Positions 22,808 to 33,449 of a DNA stretch of 64,000 nt are shown one piece after another. The stretch covers positions 124,297,896 through 124,361,895 of the forward strand of contig OX328123.1 of assembly GCA_946811695.1 (NCBI GenBank). The letters run 5' to 3'. This DNA is from Gonocerus acuteangulatus. Its lineage: Eukaryota > Arthropoda > Insecta > Hemiptera > Coreidae. The translations under genes and the position numbers were made by a program. A model generated the notes under the pieces. It was not told where the DNA came from and did not search any database. It saw only the letters and a program-made list of their open reading frames with translations. The number at the start of each line of letters is the position of its first letter. The first letter of the stretch is position 1.

Positions 22808-22930
22808 GTGTTGAGTATGCTTAAGAGTCTGAGCAACACTAGGGGGTAGCATTTGGTAAAGCAAGATATCACTTCGGTGTTTTTCCATCTTCAGTTCATT
22901 GGCTTTCTCAGCGAGATTTGTTGCATACAT
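22808..22930 (-). CDS. Guanylate cyclase exon, signalling helix / dimer linker
   Basis: The acceptor TTTTTAG precedes ATG TAT; the donor is CAC/GTAAGC. The 41 codons include NLAEKANELKMEKHRSDILL then YQMLPPSVAQTLK. This is the conserved coiled-coil signalling helix that couples receptor and catalytic domains in membrane guanylate cyclases; LLYQMLP..VA..LK is diagnostic. An open frame continues past the donor (to about 22694), but that part is intronic, because the 17.8 kb exon resumes the family sequence exactly with VPAEYYD. Confidence 0.93.
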
Positions 22931-23044
22931 CTAAAAACAAAAAAGTGACAAAAGGTGTAAAAATGAGAACACAAGGAGATGAATATGCACACCCACTTAT
23001 TCTCTTCCTTTTTAAATATACATATGTATGTATGAAACAATTCA

Positions 23045-23098
23045 TAATGGTGCTAATGATCCTAGAAGTCGATGCACCAAAACATTAAAAAAAAAAAT
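23045..23098 (+). mobile_element. SINE 3' tail copy
   Basis: GGTGCTAATGATCCTAGAAG, TCGATGCACC and an A-rich end, in the 226-bp intron between two cyclase exons and extending up to its border. Confidence 0.6.
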
Positions 23099-23156
23099 AA
23101 AGTGCCCGCGTGCAACTTCCTTCTTCAAATAAACTTGCTCTTTTGTCAATATTTAC

Positions 23157-23286
23157 CTGAATTGTGGCGACTGCATTCTTCACTAACAACAGAATGATGG
23201 GAGAAACACAGAGCACGATTACCAAAATTGCAATTCCAATAGCTTCTTGCCGATTAGCTTCCTCTAGGTCTGTATTCACGTAGTCT
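23157..23286 (-). CDS. Guanylate cyclase exon, transmembrane segment
   Basis: The acceptor is TTTACAG and the donor CAG/GTAAAT. It encodes RDYVNTDLEEANRQEA followed by a strongly hydrophobic stretch (IGIAILVIVLCVSPIILLLV) and KNAVATIQ. This is the membrane-spanning helix before the intracellular part. The charged residues on both sides and the absence of any kinase-like sequence before the catalytic linker place it as the single membrane pass between sensor and cyclase. The exon ends in phase 0. Confidence 0.9.
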
Positions 23287-23437
23287 CTGTAAAGGAAATT
23301 TGTTTGTAAATAAACGGAAGACTTGTAAAAGTTAATAAAGCTCGTTAACGGTGGTATATACACCAGGTAATATACATTGCTTTTTTCCCTAATAAATATT
23401 TAAATTTTAAACTTATGTCAAAAAGATTATGATCTAC

Positions 23438-23566
23438 CTTATTTGCCTTCTGACAGTCCTTTGAAGTTTCCTGAGTTCATCGACGTATCTCGCCATGAGG
23501 TCGAAGTAGGCCTTCGCATCATCCACACTCGAAGCTCGATGCTCGTTTTTCATGATTTTATTTTGG
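23438..23566 (-). CDS. Guanylate cyclase exon, juxtamembrane sensor helix
   Basis: The acceptor is TTCTACAG and the donor AG/GTAGAT. The 129 bp encode QNKIMKNEHRASSVDDAKAY, then a helix ending RYVDELRKLQRTVRRQIR. The region is charged and predicted helical, with heptad-like spacing of Leu and Val, as expected for the last sensor helix leading into the membrane. Phases match both neighbours: AA/C upstream and AG/A downstream. The next exon is only 151 bp away. Confidence 0.85.
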
Positions 23567-23621
23567 CTGTAGAAAAATAAACACATGAATAAACATATTT
23601 CTTTCAACTGAAATAGAGAAG

Positions 23622-23735
23622 GCATAGGCCCTATCCTGGTTAGAAAAGGGTGGTTACCTGTAGGTTACCCCTCACAAAAATCGTTGTCATGTATAAGTGG
23701 CCGTTACAATTTATAATAATAAATAAAGAACTACG
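23622..23735 (+). mobile_element. SINE family B fragment
   Basis: CCTATCCTGGTTAGAAAAGG, GTGGTTACCTGTAGGTTACC and a GGCCGTTAC..TTTATAATAAT tail. Related copies at 31.2, 40.4 and 59.1 kb. Confidence 0.6.
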
Positions 23736-24250
23736 TATATATTAAATTGGATGTTATACGCCATCCAAATGGCTTATTTTTAAGCGATATTTTTTTTAAA
23801 AAATCAACTAGCCAGGCTGGGATTTGAGTACAGATATTCCCTTTTTACGTTTATATAACAATAGCATATCATCACATAATATGTCGCAATGTGGTCCATC
23901 TGAGGCCTAGGTTTTGGATTATTTACTTGACTTGAAGCTTGTTAGCGTAATTTGTTATGCATCCGAGCCCAAAAAGTAAGGATCTAGGGTGCTAATATCA
24001 GCCAGGAGAGTTACTTTAAAAAAATAAATACCTAAAATTTCTTATTTTTTTAATACTTGGAATTAGCTACAAATTAATGTTCGAACGGTGTCATTTTAGT
24101 GGAATGAATAATAATTTGTAATAAAATCGATGATGATGTGAACATAGTAGAGCTAATAAAGGATTCAAACTAGCAAATTCCCCACTATTAATATTATTTA
24201 TTGGTCTTTCTATATAATTTCTTTAACGAAGGTTAATTTCATAGATATTG

Positions 24251-24252
<2 letters not shown>

Positions 24253-24299
<47 letters not shown>
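24253..24299. repeat. (TA)n microsatellite
   Basis: TA tract at the tail end of a minus-strand SINE. Confidence 0.97.
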
Positions 24300-24303
<4 letters not shown>

Positions 24304-24642
24304 CAGTCCCGTAACAGGCCACAAGGGCCCAGAGGGGCAGATACTGTAGAGGTATCTGATTCTTGACCATACGGCACACTAGGGAGATAGTGTGGTCAGC
24401 ACTATGCTCCGGCCGCCTGATTTTCCCCTTGGCTGCTTCGACTGCTAGAGTCATTAGCACCCAAGGTACCCATTATTAATTAAATTAATTAAAGGCTGGG
24501 TGAGCCTAGGGACGATCTGGGACCCCAAATCCAACCCTCGAACGGCAGCACTAGAAGAAAAAATCCTTAGTGCGCGCTCGGGTTTTGAACCTGGTCCTCC
24601 AGTTCATTAGTCGAGTGCTCTACCACTGAGCTAACCTCGCCC

Positions 24643-24644
<2 letters not shown>
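24300..24644 (-). mobile_element. tRNA-derived SINE (family A)
   Basis: The minus strand starts GGGGGCGAGGTTAGCTCAGT (box A TTAGCTCAGTGGTAGAGC) with box B GGTTCAAAACC 33 bases on, then a ~270-bp body containing GGGTGCTAATGACTCTAGCA. Acceptor ends do not pair, so it is a SINE head and not a tRNA gene. TA tracts flank both sides. Confidence 0.8.
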
Positions 24645-24681
<37 letters not shown>

Positions 24682-24690
24682 CATATATAA
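24645..24690. repeat. (TA)n microsatellite
   Basis: TA tract with CATA steps next to the SINE head. Confidence 0.97.
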
Positions 24691-25488
24691 ATTTATTATT
24701 TGAACATTTTATTATAACATTTCTTGAGCAGAGGAAAGGTCAATGAATAAACTTCCATATTTACATAATCTTAAATTAATTGAAATTGTCTTTACATGTT
24801 TAGCATCATCAGATGGCTCTTCAGGAGGCTAGAAACTTCAAACAGCCTAATGGAGCAAAGGTGATCCACTAGAATAGCTAAGTCATATCATTTGGAATGT
24901 TTTTCACTGACTTTACCCGTACAAAAGAAACATTATTAAGATTTGAGCCACTATATTTTAATTTTATTACAGTTTTAATATAAATTGGCGTGGAGAGAAA
25001 GCCAATTTTAGAAATAGTCTTTTGTTCTTCAGGCCAGCTTCACACTAGGTTACGAACAAGAAAAATGCACTAAATAATTTGTTTAAGAAAGTTTATATAT
25101 AACGAAAAACGCGTGCTTCTAGAGAGAATGTAGTTATGAAGCTAATACAAAATAATAATAACAACTCATTATTTATTTTATAACATTTAATTACATGTTT
25201 TTTCATTATATATGTTTTTCTTCCATTTTTTAATTACATGTGTATTTTTCTTTCAAATATGTTTAGATAAATCGAATTTTTTAAGAAAGGATATCTATGA
25301 TTTTACCACATTTGGCTAATTTCTTCCTGTAGTGGGGCGAGTGGTCTAAGATGTGTTATATAGGCAAAGTGTCATAACATCTTGAACACTTCGATGGGTC
25401 ATCTTTTGACGTGAGGAATCTCATTCGCGGTATAACGATCCTCTCTCCGATTAAGAAACCCAGCATCACATACACACACACGCACGCA

Positions 25489-25490
<2 letters not shown>
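24691..25490. other. Intronic DNA without recognised features
   Basis: AT-rich; no frame or repeat identified. Confidence 0.5.

Positions 25491-25492
<2 letters not shown>

Positions 25493-25540
<48 letters not shown>
25493..25540. repeat. (TA)n microsatellite
   Basis: Preceded by CACACACACGCACGCACAC. Confidence 0.97.
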
Positions 25541-25574
25541 GTTTTATTTTAAGTTTCTTCGCTAGAGTTAAAAT

Positions 25575-25697
25575 GTTGTCCTCCACACAGGTAGGAAACC
25601 CGCTTATGACGCCGGCCCGACGACGCAATCCGGAAGTGCCGACTAGAAAATGTCATGTAGATAACGAACATAACCGTGGTTCAAATTTGTCTGTGTA
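25575..25697 (-). mobile_element. Helentron-like (HINE) 3' block, diverged
   Basis: CGCTTATGACG, GCAATCCGGAAGTGCCGACT and CGTGGTTCAAATTTGTCTGT match the family; the terminal hairpin is eroded and the TA core is lost. Confidence 0.55.
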
Positions 25698-25944
25698 CAT
25701 ATTATTGGCAATATTACCTGGACCTGGTGAGCTATAAGATTTGAATGGTCTTACTGAAGCTATATAATCTTCATAAGTGGAAGGGCGGTTTATCGGATTC
25801 CAATAATCAACAATTCCAATAAGAATTGAATGTATATTAAATTTATGATTATAGAATTCGCTGCTCTAATTTGCAATTAATCATACTGTTTCGTTAAACT
25901 TAATAGAATAAGTAGAGTCGACGATAACTGAAGCAGTAAGAGAC

Positions 25945-26357
25945 AAATCAATGCGAAAATGGGACGAACGATGGACGAACACACCTAAAGGAAGACATTT
26001 ACACAAATACATACCCACAATACTCAACAGACAAAAATTAACACTAAACAACTTTAAAATGACTCAATTCATATCAGGACAAGGACCAACGAAAAGTTAT
26101 TTACATAAATTCAAACGAATAACTAATAACACATGTAAATGCGACAATACAACTTAACAGACTTCCGACCATCACTGTTCGACTGTACATTACTGGACGG
26201 ACCAAGGACAAGACTGATTAAGGACATTACCTTGCAGGACGGAACTTGGCCTACTGAAAAAAAAAAACCCGACTTACTACTTAAATATTTTCAGGAATCA
26301 ATCAACTCATCTGAATGCCTACATATCATCCATACAAATGAAAAGTATCGAATGTGA
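25945..26357 (+). pseudogene. Non-LTR retrotransposon C-terminal remnant
   Basis: The first frame reads RKWDERWTNTPKGRHLHKYI, MTQFISGQGPTKSYLHKF and TCKCDN; a shifted frame continues LFDCTLLDGPRTRLIKDITL. The pattern W..rW, F.sGhG..k.YL.kF, CkC, DH..fdC..R is the post-RNase-H end of I/Jockey-type elements. The rest of the element is missing. Confidence 0.6.
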
Positions 26358-26383
26358 AATCACCACTTTCTAGAGTGAAAAAA

Positions 26384-27134
26384 ATCCCCAAAAAAACATA
26401 AATGTGAAATAGAGGCCAAGTTCCTGCCCCCACAAAGAAACACTCCCTTCCTCAAAAATATCCCCTCCTAAACCCCCCCCCCCCCAAAAACGCCTTACCA
26501 TTCTTCACTCCAAAAAAGTAGCATGAGTTGGTGTATTAATTCAACCAAAAATATTTGCCAATACAAGAGATGATACAAGAAAGAAATGTCCAAGTTCATT
26601 ACTTGGAAGACCTCATAGTTACTTACTAAGAACAGTAAAGACACTTCAACTGACCTTTAAAAACAACAATAAAAATACTTATATCCAGTTACTAAAATAT
26701 CACTTTCCTCAACCAGGTATATTCTTAAACTTGGCAATGTTTTTTTTTGAGCCGAAATTATCTTTAGAGAAAAAATAAACAATGCCAAGTTTAAGAATAT
26801 ACCTGGTTGAGGAAAGTGATATTTTAGTAACTGGATATAAGTATTTTTATTGTTGTTTTTAAAGGTCAGTTGAAGTGTCTTTACTGTTCTTAGTAAGTAA
26901 CTATGAGGTCTTCCAAGTAATGAACTTGGACATTTCTTTCTTGTATCATCTCTTGTATTGGCAAATATTTTTGGTTGAATTAATACACCAACTCATACTA
27001 CTTTTTTGGAGTGTAGAATGGTAAGGCGTTTTTGGGGGGGGGGGGTTTAGGAGGGGATATTTTTGAGGAAGGGAGTGTTTCTTTGTGGGGGCAGGAACTT
27101 GGCCTCTATTTCACATTTATGTTTTTTTGGGGAT
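26384..27134. repeat. Long near-perfect inverted repeat (~353-bp arms)
   Basis: Arms 26384-26736 and 26783-27134 with a 46-bp loop, including a C14 tract opposite a G10 tract. It would form a long hairpin RNA if transcribed. No coding frame in it was recognised. Confidence 0.9.
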
Positions 27135-27267
27135 CTCATTACTTTTTTCTAAGTATTAAATAGAATTTAGTTGCCGTATACATACTGGCTTTTGTACTTC
27201 ATTTAAAACCAGGGTCTTTGGATTCTGCATAAGGTTCTCCTTACTGCTTGATATTTGATACCAATAA

Positions 27268-27552
27268 TCAACCTACATACATCTAATCACTAGACTAGAA
27301 AAGTTAGAAGCTTTTCCAGATGACATTACTCTTGAGGACAAATTGATTGCTCTCTTAACTAAACTATTACACTGTAAAACACAGGAACCTTATCCCGAGG
27401 ATAAAGATCACAATAGGGAAAGTGCAGAACGCCTTCAAGAAAAATATGGGAACAAAGACGATACATTTTGGGTTTGTGATCCTAAACTTTGTAATTTAGA
27501 TGGCTCGACTTTGAAAAACTTAGTATCTGCTTTGAAGTATATTATGCAGTGA
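27268..27552 (+). CDS. Unrecognised open frame, 94 codons
   Basis: The open frame from after a stop at 27265 to TGA 27550 encodes an acidic, well-composed protein: LEKLEAFPDDITLEDKLIAL, LLHCKTQEPYPEDKDHNRES, KYGNKDDTFWVCDPKLCNLD, then GSTLKNLVSALKYIMQ. No start ATG near the front, so it may be an exon or element relic. It sits directly before an RTE-like repeat tail. I do not recognise the family. Composition looks protein-like rather than random AT sequence. Confidence 0.3.
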   Translation, partial: STYIHLITRLEKLEAFPDDITLEDKLIALLTKLLHCKTQEPYPEDKDHNRESAERLQEKYGNKDDTFWVCDPKLCNLDGSTLKNLVSALKYIMQ

Positions 27553-27559
27553 ACCCCTA

Positions 27560-28330
27560 CGACTTTATTTACTACATTTAAGAAATAAGTCACAACTGTT
27601 TTCGTTAAGATGCGTCGAAACGTTTCTTAAAACATCAAATATAGGTTCCCCTTACCAAGACGATTCATTTGATACCCCACATGATGGGTTTCAGAACAAA
27701 TGGCATTTCGATGGAACAAAAAGTACAAAACGTCATAGGTAATATGGCATTCCCGTATCAAGACCTGCATGCCAAGTTTGGTCAAAATAGGCCAAACGGT
27801 GTGAATTTGTATACGGAAGAAACATACAGACAGACAGCTGACAGACCTTTTTTACCTAGCCTACTGCATTCCCCGGACTAAGGCCTACCTGTGTGCCAAG
27901 TTTGGTCAAAATCGGTCAAATGGTGTGAATTTGTGTAAGGAACAAACATGCAGACAGACAACTGATAGACGATTTTGACTAGCCTATGACACTACCCGAT
28001 AAAGACGGACATATGTGTCAAATTTTGTCAAAATCGGTCAAACGGTGTGTATTTGTATAAGGAACAAACAGACAGACAGCTGATAGACAATTTAATCTAG
28101 CCTAGGATTCTCCCCGTATCAAGACCCATCTGTGTCCCAAGTTTGGTCAAAATCGGTCAAACGGTACGGATTTGTAAGAGAAACAAACATACAGACAGAC
28201 AGCTGGTATACGATTTTTACCGAGCCTAAATGCGTCTAATTGTTTCTTAAAACATCAAATATAGATTCTTCATACCGAGACAATTCATTTGATAACCCAC
28301 ATCATGGGTTTCGGACGGGATGATGGGTTT
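27560..28330 (+). repeat. Tandem RTE-like 3' tail units between direct repeats
   Basis: Four ~122-bp units (about 27740-28235), each with GTGCCAAGTTTGGTCAAAAT, CGGTCAAACGGTGTG and ACAGACAGACAGCTGATAGA. Both flanks carry the same ~100-bp sequence (TTTCTTAAAACATCAAATAT at 27625 and 28240; CATGATGGGTTTC-like at 27680 and 28300). Confidence 0.75.
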
Positions 28331-28865
28331 CCGAAGGAAGTACAAAACTGGAACGCCCCCGCCCTGGAAGCGGAGTCAAACACAACTTTTCGCGATTTTT
28401 CGATTTTTTCCTTTAATAACGTCTTCATATCTATCTTCGTGCAAAATTTCAAGTCTCTAGCATCATGGGAAGTGCCTAATAATTTTGATGAGCGAGTGAG
28501 TGAGTGAGTCCTATAAATCCCGATTTTCGATCGCCTATATCTCAGAAACTATTCGATGTAGAATTATGAAAATTTCCAGTTTTACTCACATCTAGTAGTA
28601 TAATAACTGTGTAAAATTTCATAACTTTATCTTTACCTGGTTGAAAGTTATGAGAAGGTAAAAATCGGCTCTAAGACCGCCTGTAATATACACACAGTAT
28701 GCTTAGGCCGGAACTTGGCCTGGCGCACTACCGTGCGCCTAGATTCTATTCATTACTTTACTTTGGGAGAATCAAATAGTCGGCAGATTATAGTTTTTCA
28801 CAGTGATTACTTTCCCGATTCACTAAATGAACTTAGATTCAAGAGTTTGTTGTCCATAAATCCAC

Positions 28866-29128
28866 ACAGGCGTATATAGGAAATCATTTAGGGAGGGGCT
28901 GGTAAAATTTCGGGGGGGGGGAGCTGAGACCATTTCCATTATGGAATATGAAAAATGTACAACTTGGAATAGTTTGGGGCAACTAAAACGCTATTACACC
29001 TAAAATAAACTATTTACTAAGTGATCTTATTTAATTTATTTTTAAGGTTTTTATGACACATTTTTACCATCAAACGAAAATTTCGGGAGGGGGGGGGGCT
29101 GCAGCCCCCCTTATATACGCCCATGTAA
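28866..29128. mobile_element. Small hAT-like MITE
   Basis: Ends are ACAGGCGTATATAGG at the left and, inverted, ACATGGGCGTATATAAGG at the right, with G-rich sub-terminal tracts on both sides. Flanks AAATCCACA and AAGTCCAAC resemble a decayed 8-bp duplication. No coding capacity. Confidence 0.5.
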
Positions 29129-29129
29129 G

Positions 29130-30070
29130 TCCAACAGCAATCAGTAAAGATTGAAAAAGAAAAATGCGTTTTTTCACATTCGATACTTCGCATTTGTCTC
29201 GACGATATTTATTATGTTATTACTTATGTATATATTTTTGTTTATTTACTTTTTTTAAACGTTTTTTAGTTTTATTTTTATTTTTCTCATTTTAATTTCA
29301 GTATTTATATTAATTGTAAAAAAAAAATCATTATTTTATGTACATAATCAAAATACGTGTAGTATCCAGAAAGGATGGCATACGTAGTTAAATAAACTCC
29401 CACGCTGGAGGGTTACTCCAACGTGGAAAACATTAATTGAACCTACATTTTTTATTTACTTAATATTATTTATTTTATACCTCTCCAATATTTTCCTAAC
29501 TTTTTCCAGAACACGATTGGCGCTATATTCCGATTTATTGTCGAAGTGAATTCATTCCAAGATTTTTTTTTAGCTTTATAAATTACTACTTTAGCTTTGT
29601 GCTTGAAATGTTTGTATGCTCTAAGTAAGTCCTGACATTTTTTTTTAAATTCCTTAGCGCTTTCTTCCTCTTTTTAACTACTTGAATTCTGGAGACCACC
29701 AAGGCTCAGGTATTTTCTTATTTCGTGTTTTTTTTCTAGTGATGAATTTATTGGCCCCAAGCAATATTTTAGTGGTTATATAACTTTTAAAATCATTGAT
29801 TTAAATTTAAGTATTGAGTTTACTTTTGTTCATTAAACAATTCCCACTCTGCTTATTTTATTTTCCAACGTCCATTCCTGTATTACACGAGTTTTCTATG
29901 TATCATTTCAATAGATACAGGAAAATTAACGCTACTATAGATATCAGTTTCTGGTGCACAGCTACAAAGCATACGGCTAACGATAGAATGATCTACATAT
30001 ATTTGATAATGTATTGGAGGAGAAACGTGTATGATTTGCAGGAATATGTTCCAGAATGAATAGATTAATA
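29130..30070. other. Intronic DNA without recognised elements
   Basis: An 81-codon frame at 29814-30059 has no recognisable motif; composition is that of the surrounding intron. Confidence 0.5.
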
Positions 30071-30074
30071 TTAT

Positions 30075-30955
30075 CTACTAGCTGACCCGGCGAACTTCCT
30101 ACCGCCCAACAGTCACTTTTTTAATTTTTTTTTTGTTAATACTTATTCTGCTATTTGGGACACCGGGTCAGCTAGTAAGATAAAATAAAAAGAAAAAGAA
30201 ACTTAATAAGTCAAAAATTACATTACGTCAAAAAATAAAAATTATAAAACACTTAAAATTCTTTTAATAGTCACTAAAAAATCACAATGAAAATTACAAT
30301 ATCAGATTTCTTATTATAATACCTACTTATTATATTTCATTTTATTTTTACTTATTCTAAATTAAGTTTCATTTTGATTGTAGTACTTTATGGTACACAA
30401 TATTTTTTGTTTGATTACCTGACATATATAAACAGAGCAGATGGTTTTCCAACACGGTAACAGGCAACATACAATTGACCATGCGAGAAACATGGGTTTT
30501 CTAGATTAATACCACAAACACTTAATGTCTGCCCCTGGGATTTGTTTATAGTCAAACTGAGTTCATAGGTCCAATAGCAACACAGTTGTAGGCACTGTAA
30601 TCAATTGACAGCAGCTCGATTCAAACTTGCACCATTATTAGTCGAATGTCGCGCTTCACGGGTCTGTCTTAACCGAATTCTTTCACGTTCATTGCGATCT
30701 TCACGTTCCTGGTTAGTACGATTAGATAGATAATTAATTTGATGCGTTGCATTTCGGGTTCTTCTGCCTAAATATCTGCGCCGTCCGGAGGCATATTTAG
30801 TAAGACACAAAGACACAACACTTTTGTAATATAATAGATGCACAGGAAAGAGACGTTTACATTTCAAGTGACTTATTACCACAGACAATTTACATTTTAC
30901 CATAGACAATTAGTTTTTTAGTAACGTTACCATCGTATAATTATACGATGGTATA
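30075..30955 (-). mobile_element. Helitron derivative with internal deletion
   Basis: The minus strand carries both ends of a Helitron protein (see next entry) and, at the low-coordinate end, paired motifs ACTAGCTGACCCGG (30163-30177) and CCGGGTCAGCTAGT (30077-30092). The latter gives a hairpin followed by CTAG-T, the classical Helitron 3' terminus. A 26-bp perfect palindrome lies at 30928-30953 near the other end. Confidence 0.6.
30380..30909 (-). pseudogene. Helitron Rep/helicase, N- and C-terminal ends only
   Basis: 30909-30601 encodes a basic, charged N-terminus (RRRYLGRRTRNATHQINYLS, QEREDRNERERIRLRQTREA) of the type that begins arthropod Helitron proteins, and stops. Immediately after the stop the frame reads [20 protein letters not shown] and [20 protein letters not shown], the last motifs of the PIF1-type helicase. 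About 1300 residues, including the Rep nuclease, are missing. This is an internally deleted, non-autonomous copy. Confidence 0.75.
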
Positions 30956-31149
30956 TTTCCCCTCCACTAACACTTAAACTTTATGGTATTAAAGTTCAAA
31001 TTCACTTTTACGTATTATTACGAATCTTTTGTATGGGAATATAGAAAAATGAGGTCTTTTAATTCGTTAACGCAAATATAAATTAATTGAAATTGCATTA
31101 TTAACATGTGATTCTGTTGTCACCTAGTGATTACATGTTCTTACTTATT

Positions 31150-31330
31150 TAAATTTTGACGTCCATTATTATTAAATACGAATTTTGGACGGGTTATCTA
31201 TAGGTTACCACTCTTTCTAGCCAGGATGCCTTTCCTTTTTTCTAAAGAAAAGCCACCACCCTATAGTGGGAATTGAACCCACGACTTTTATGCCTCAATA
31301 CATCAATTGTACAATAAGCCATTGCAAAAC
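31150..31330 (-). mobile_element. SINE family B copy
   Basis: Minus strand: box-B-like GTCGTGGGTTCAATTCCCAC, then GGTGGTGGCTTTTCTTT, CTGGCTAGAAAGAGTGGTAA, CCTATAGATAACCCGTCC and an AT-rich tail. Confidence 0.7.
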
Positions 31331-31394
31331 AATATACTACATAAAACAAATAACAAAATGATGGCGGTAATTAGAGCAATGAATGTGCAAGGAG

Positions 31395-31640
31395 TTATTT
31401 AGTGGAAACAAATTCTTTAACTGAATAAAAAGCATTTTCTGCCAAGTAATTCTTACATTTCTTAGAAAACAACTTCTTATCTTCTTCCTCCTTCAATTCC
31501 TTAGGTAATTGGTTGTATAAAGTTGCTCCCATGTACGCAAGCCCGTTTTTAAAAAATGTACTGTGCATGCCCAGTGCTATTAGATTACGTTGCCTTGTGG
31601 CATAGGAGTGAATATCCCCATGCTTCTTATACAATGGGAG
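31395..31640 (-). pseudogene. Non-LTR retrotransposon RT tail
   Basis: A 79-codon frame HSYATRQRNLIALGMHSTFF, AYMGATLYNQLPKELK and NYLAENAFYSVKEFV matches the common C-terminal tail of CR1/Jockey-type RTs (tR, G..lyN.LP.e.k, fYs..Ef). Only this tail is present. Confidence 0.65.
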
Positions 31641-32147
31641 GTGTTTTTTGATAATATTTAATACTCTTAAAATTTATAGGGCTGGGGCACTGTTAAAAGT
31701 TTTAATCTTGGAAAATGATTTCTACAGGACGTGTTCCTCCTAAGGCTTAATATTGTCCGAATCGCTTTTTTTTTTGTATTGTTAGGGCTTGTTAATATTA
31801 ATTAATTAATATTTGAATATTAGTTTGAATTAATGAGTCCTAAAGCTGAGATATATTTGTGGTAGTATGAGGTGCATTATTCAGCTAGGTTAAAAGTATT
31901 TATCTGCTATTCTTTAAATATTCTAACTTAGTGCTCAAAGAGTTACGAAAGAGTTTAAATGATTTTGCCATAGTAAGATATGATAAAATCATTAGAAGAT
32001 TAAGAAGCAACAGCATTAGCTTAGCTTATATTATCTTTATGGGGGAAGGGATGTGTGACTCTAAGCATTGACTCCCGAAAGGACACTTTTTCTAAAACTC
32101 TCACAATAGTTTTCAATTTTTGTTGGGCATTTACTATAAAAACTAAA

Positions 32148-33449
32148 CATTTTAGACGTCGATCTTTGGGATGTATACGCTTTAGCAGATTTTCGTGAGA
32201 GCCATCATGGTTTTCATTACTGTAGGCCGTGCTTATGTACCGATGTGCATTTTAGACGTCGATCTTTGGGATGTATACGCTTTAGCAGATTTTCGTGAGA
32301 GCCATCATGGTTTTCATTACTGTAGACCGTGCTTATGTACCGATGTGCATTTTAGACGTCGATCTTTGGGATGTATACGCTTTAGCAGATTTTCGTGAGA
32401 GCCATCATGGTTTTCATTACTGTAGACCGTGCTTATGTACCGATGTACATTTTAGACGTCGATCTTTGGGATGTATACGCTTTAGCAGATTTTCGTGAGA
32501 GCCATCATGGTTTTCATTACTGTAGACCGTGCTTATGTACCGATGTACATTTTAGACGTCGATCTTTGGGATGTATACGCTTTAGCAGATTTTCGTGAGA
32601 GCCATCATGGTTTTCATTACTGTAGACCGTGCTTATGTACCGATGTGCATTTTAGACGTCGATCTTTGGGATGTATACGCTTTAGCAGATTTTCGTGAGA
32701 GCCATCATGGTTTTCATTACTGTAGACCGTGCTTATGTACCGATGTGCATTTTAGACGTCGATCTTTGGGATGTATACGCTTTAGCAGATTTTCGTGAGA
32801 GCCATCATGGTTTTCATTACTGTAGACCGTGCTTATGTACCGATGTACATTTTAGACGTCGATCTTTGGGATGTATACGCTTTAGCAGATTTTCGTGAGA
32901 GCCATCATGGTTTTCATTACTGTAGACCGTGCTTATGTACCGATGTACATTTTAGACGTCGATCTTTGGGATGTATACGCTTTAGCAGATTTTCGTGAGA
33001 GCCATCATGGTTTTCATTACTGTAGACCGTGCTTATGTACCGATGTGCATTTTAGACGTCGATCTTTGGGATGTATACGCTTTAGCAGATTTTCGTGAGA
33101 GCCATCATGGTTTTCATTACTGTAGACCGTGCTTATGTACCGATGTGCATTTTAGACGTCGATCTTTGGGATGTATACGCTTTAGCAGATTTTCGTGAGA
33201 GCCATCATGGTTTTCATTACTTAGACCGTGCTTATGTACCGATGTACATTTTAGACGTCGATCTTTGGGATGTATACGCTTTAGCAGATTTTCGTGAGAG
33301 CCATCATGGTTTTCATTACTGCAGACCGTGCTTATGTACCGATGTGCATTTTAGACGTCGATCTTTGGGATGTATACGCTTTAGCAGATTTTCGTGAGAG
33401 CCATCATGGTTTTCATTACTGTAGACCGTGCTTATGTACCGATGTGCAT
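32148..33449. repeat. 100-bp satellite, 13 tandem copies
   Basis: Unit begins CATTTTAGACGTCGATCTTT and ends GCTTATGTACCGATG. Copies are almost identical. A G/A site (GATGTGCAT or GATGTACAT) alternates as GGAAGGAAGGAGG, a four-unit period. Copy 11 lost one base (CATTACTTAG), copy 1 has TGTAGGCC and copy 12 TGCAGACC. Because 100 is not a multiple of three, staggered 67-codon frames arise by chance; it is not coding. Confidence 0.97.

Noticed and set aside
24560..24644. Functional tRNA gene
   Set aside because: Boxes A and B are present, but the acceptor ends do not pair and a long SINE body follows.
32148..33449. CRISPR-like array
   Set aside because: Whole 100-bp units repeat; there are no unique spacers, and the DNA is eukaryotic.
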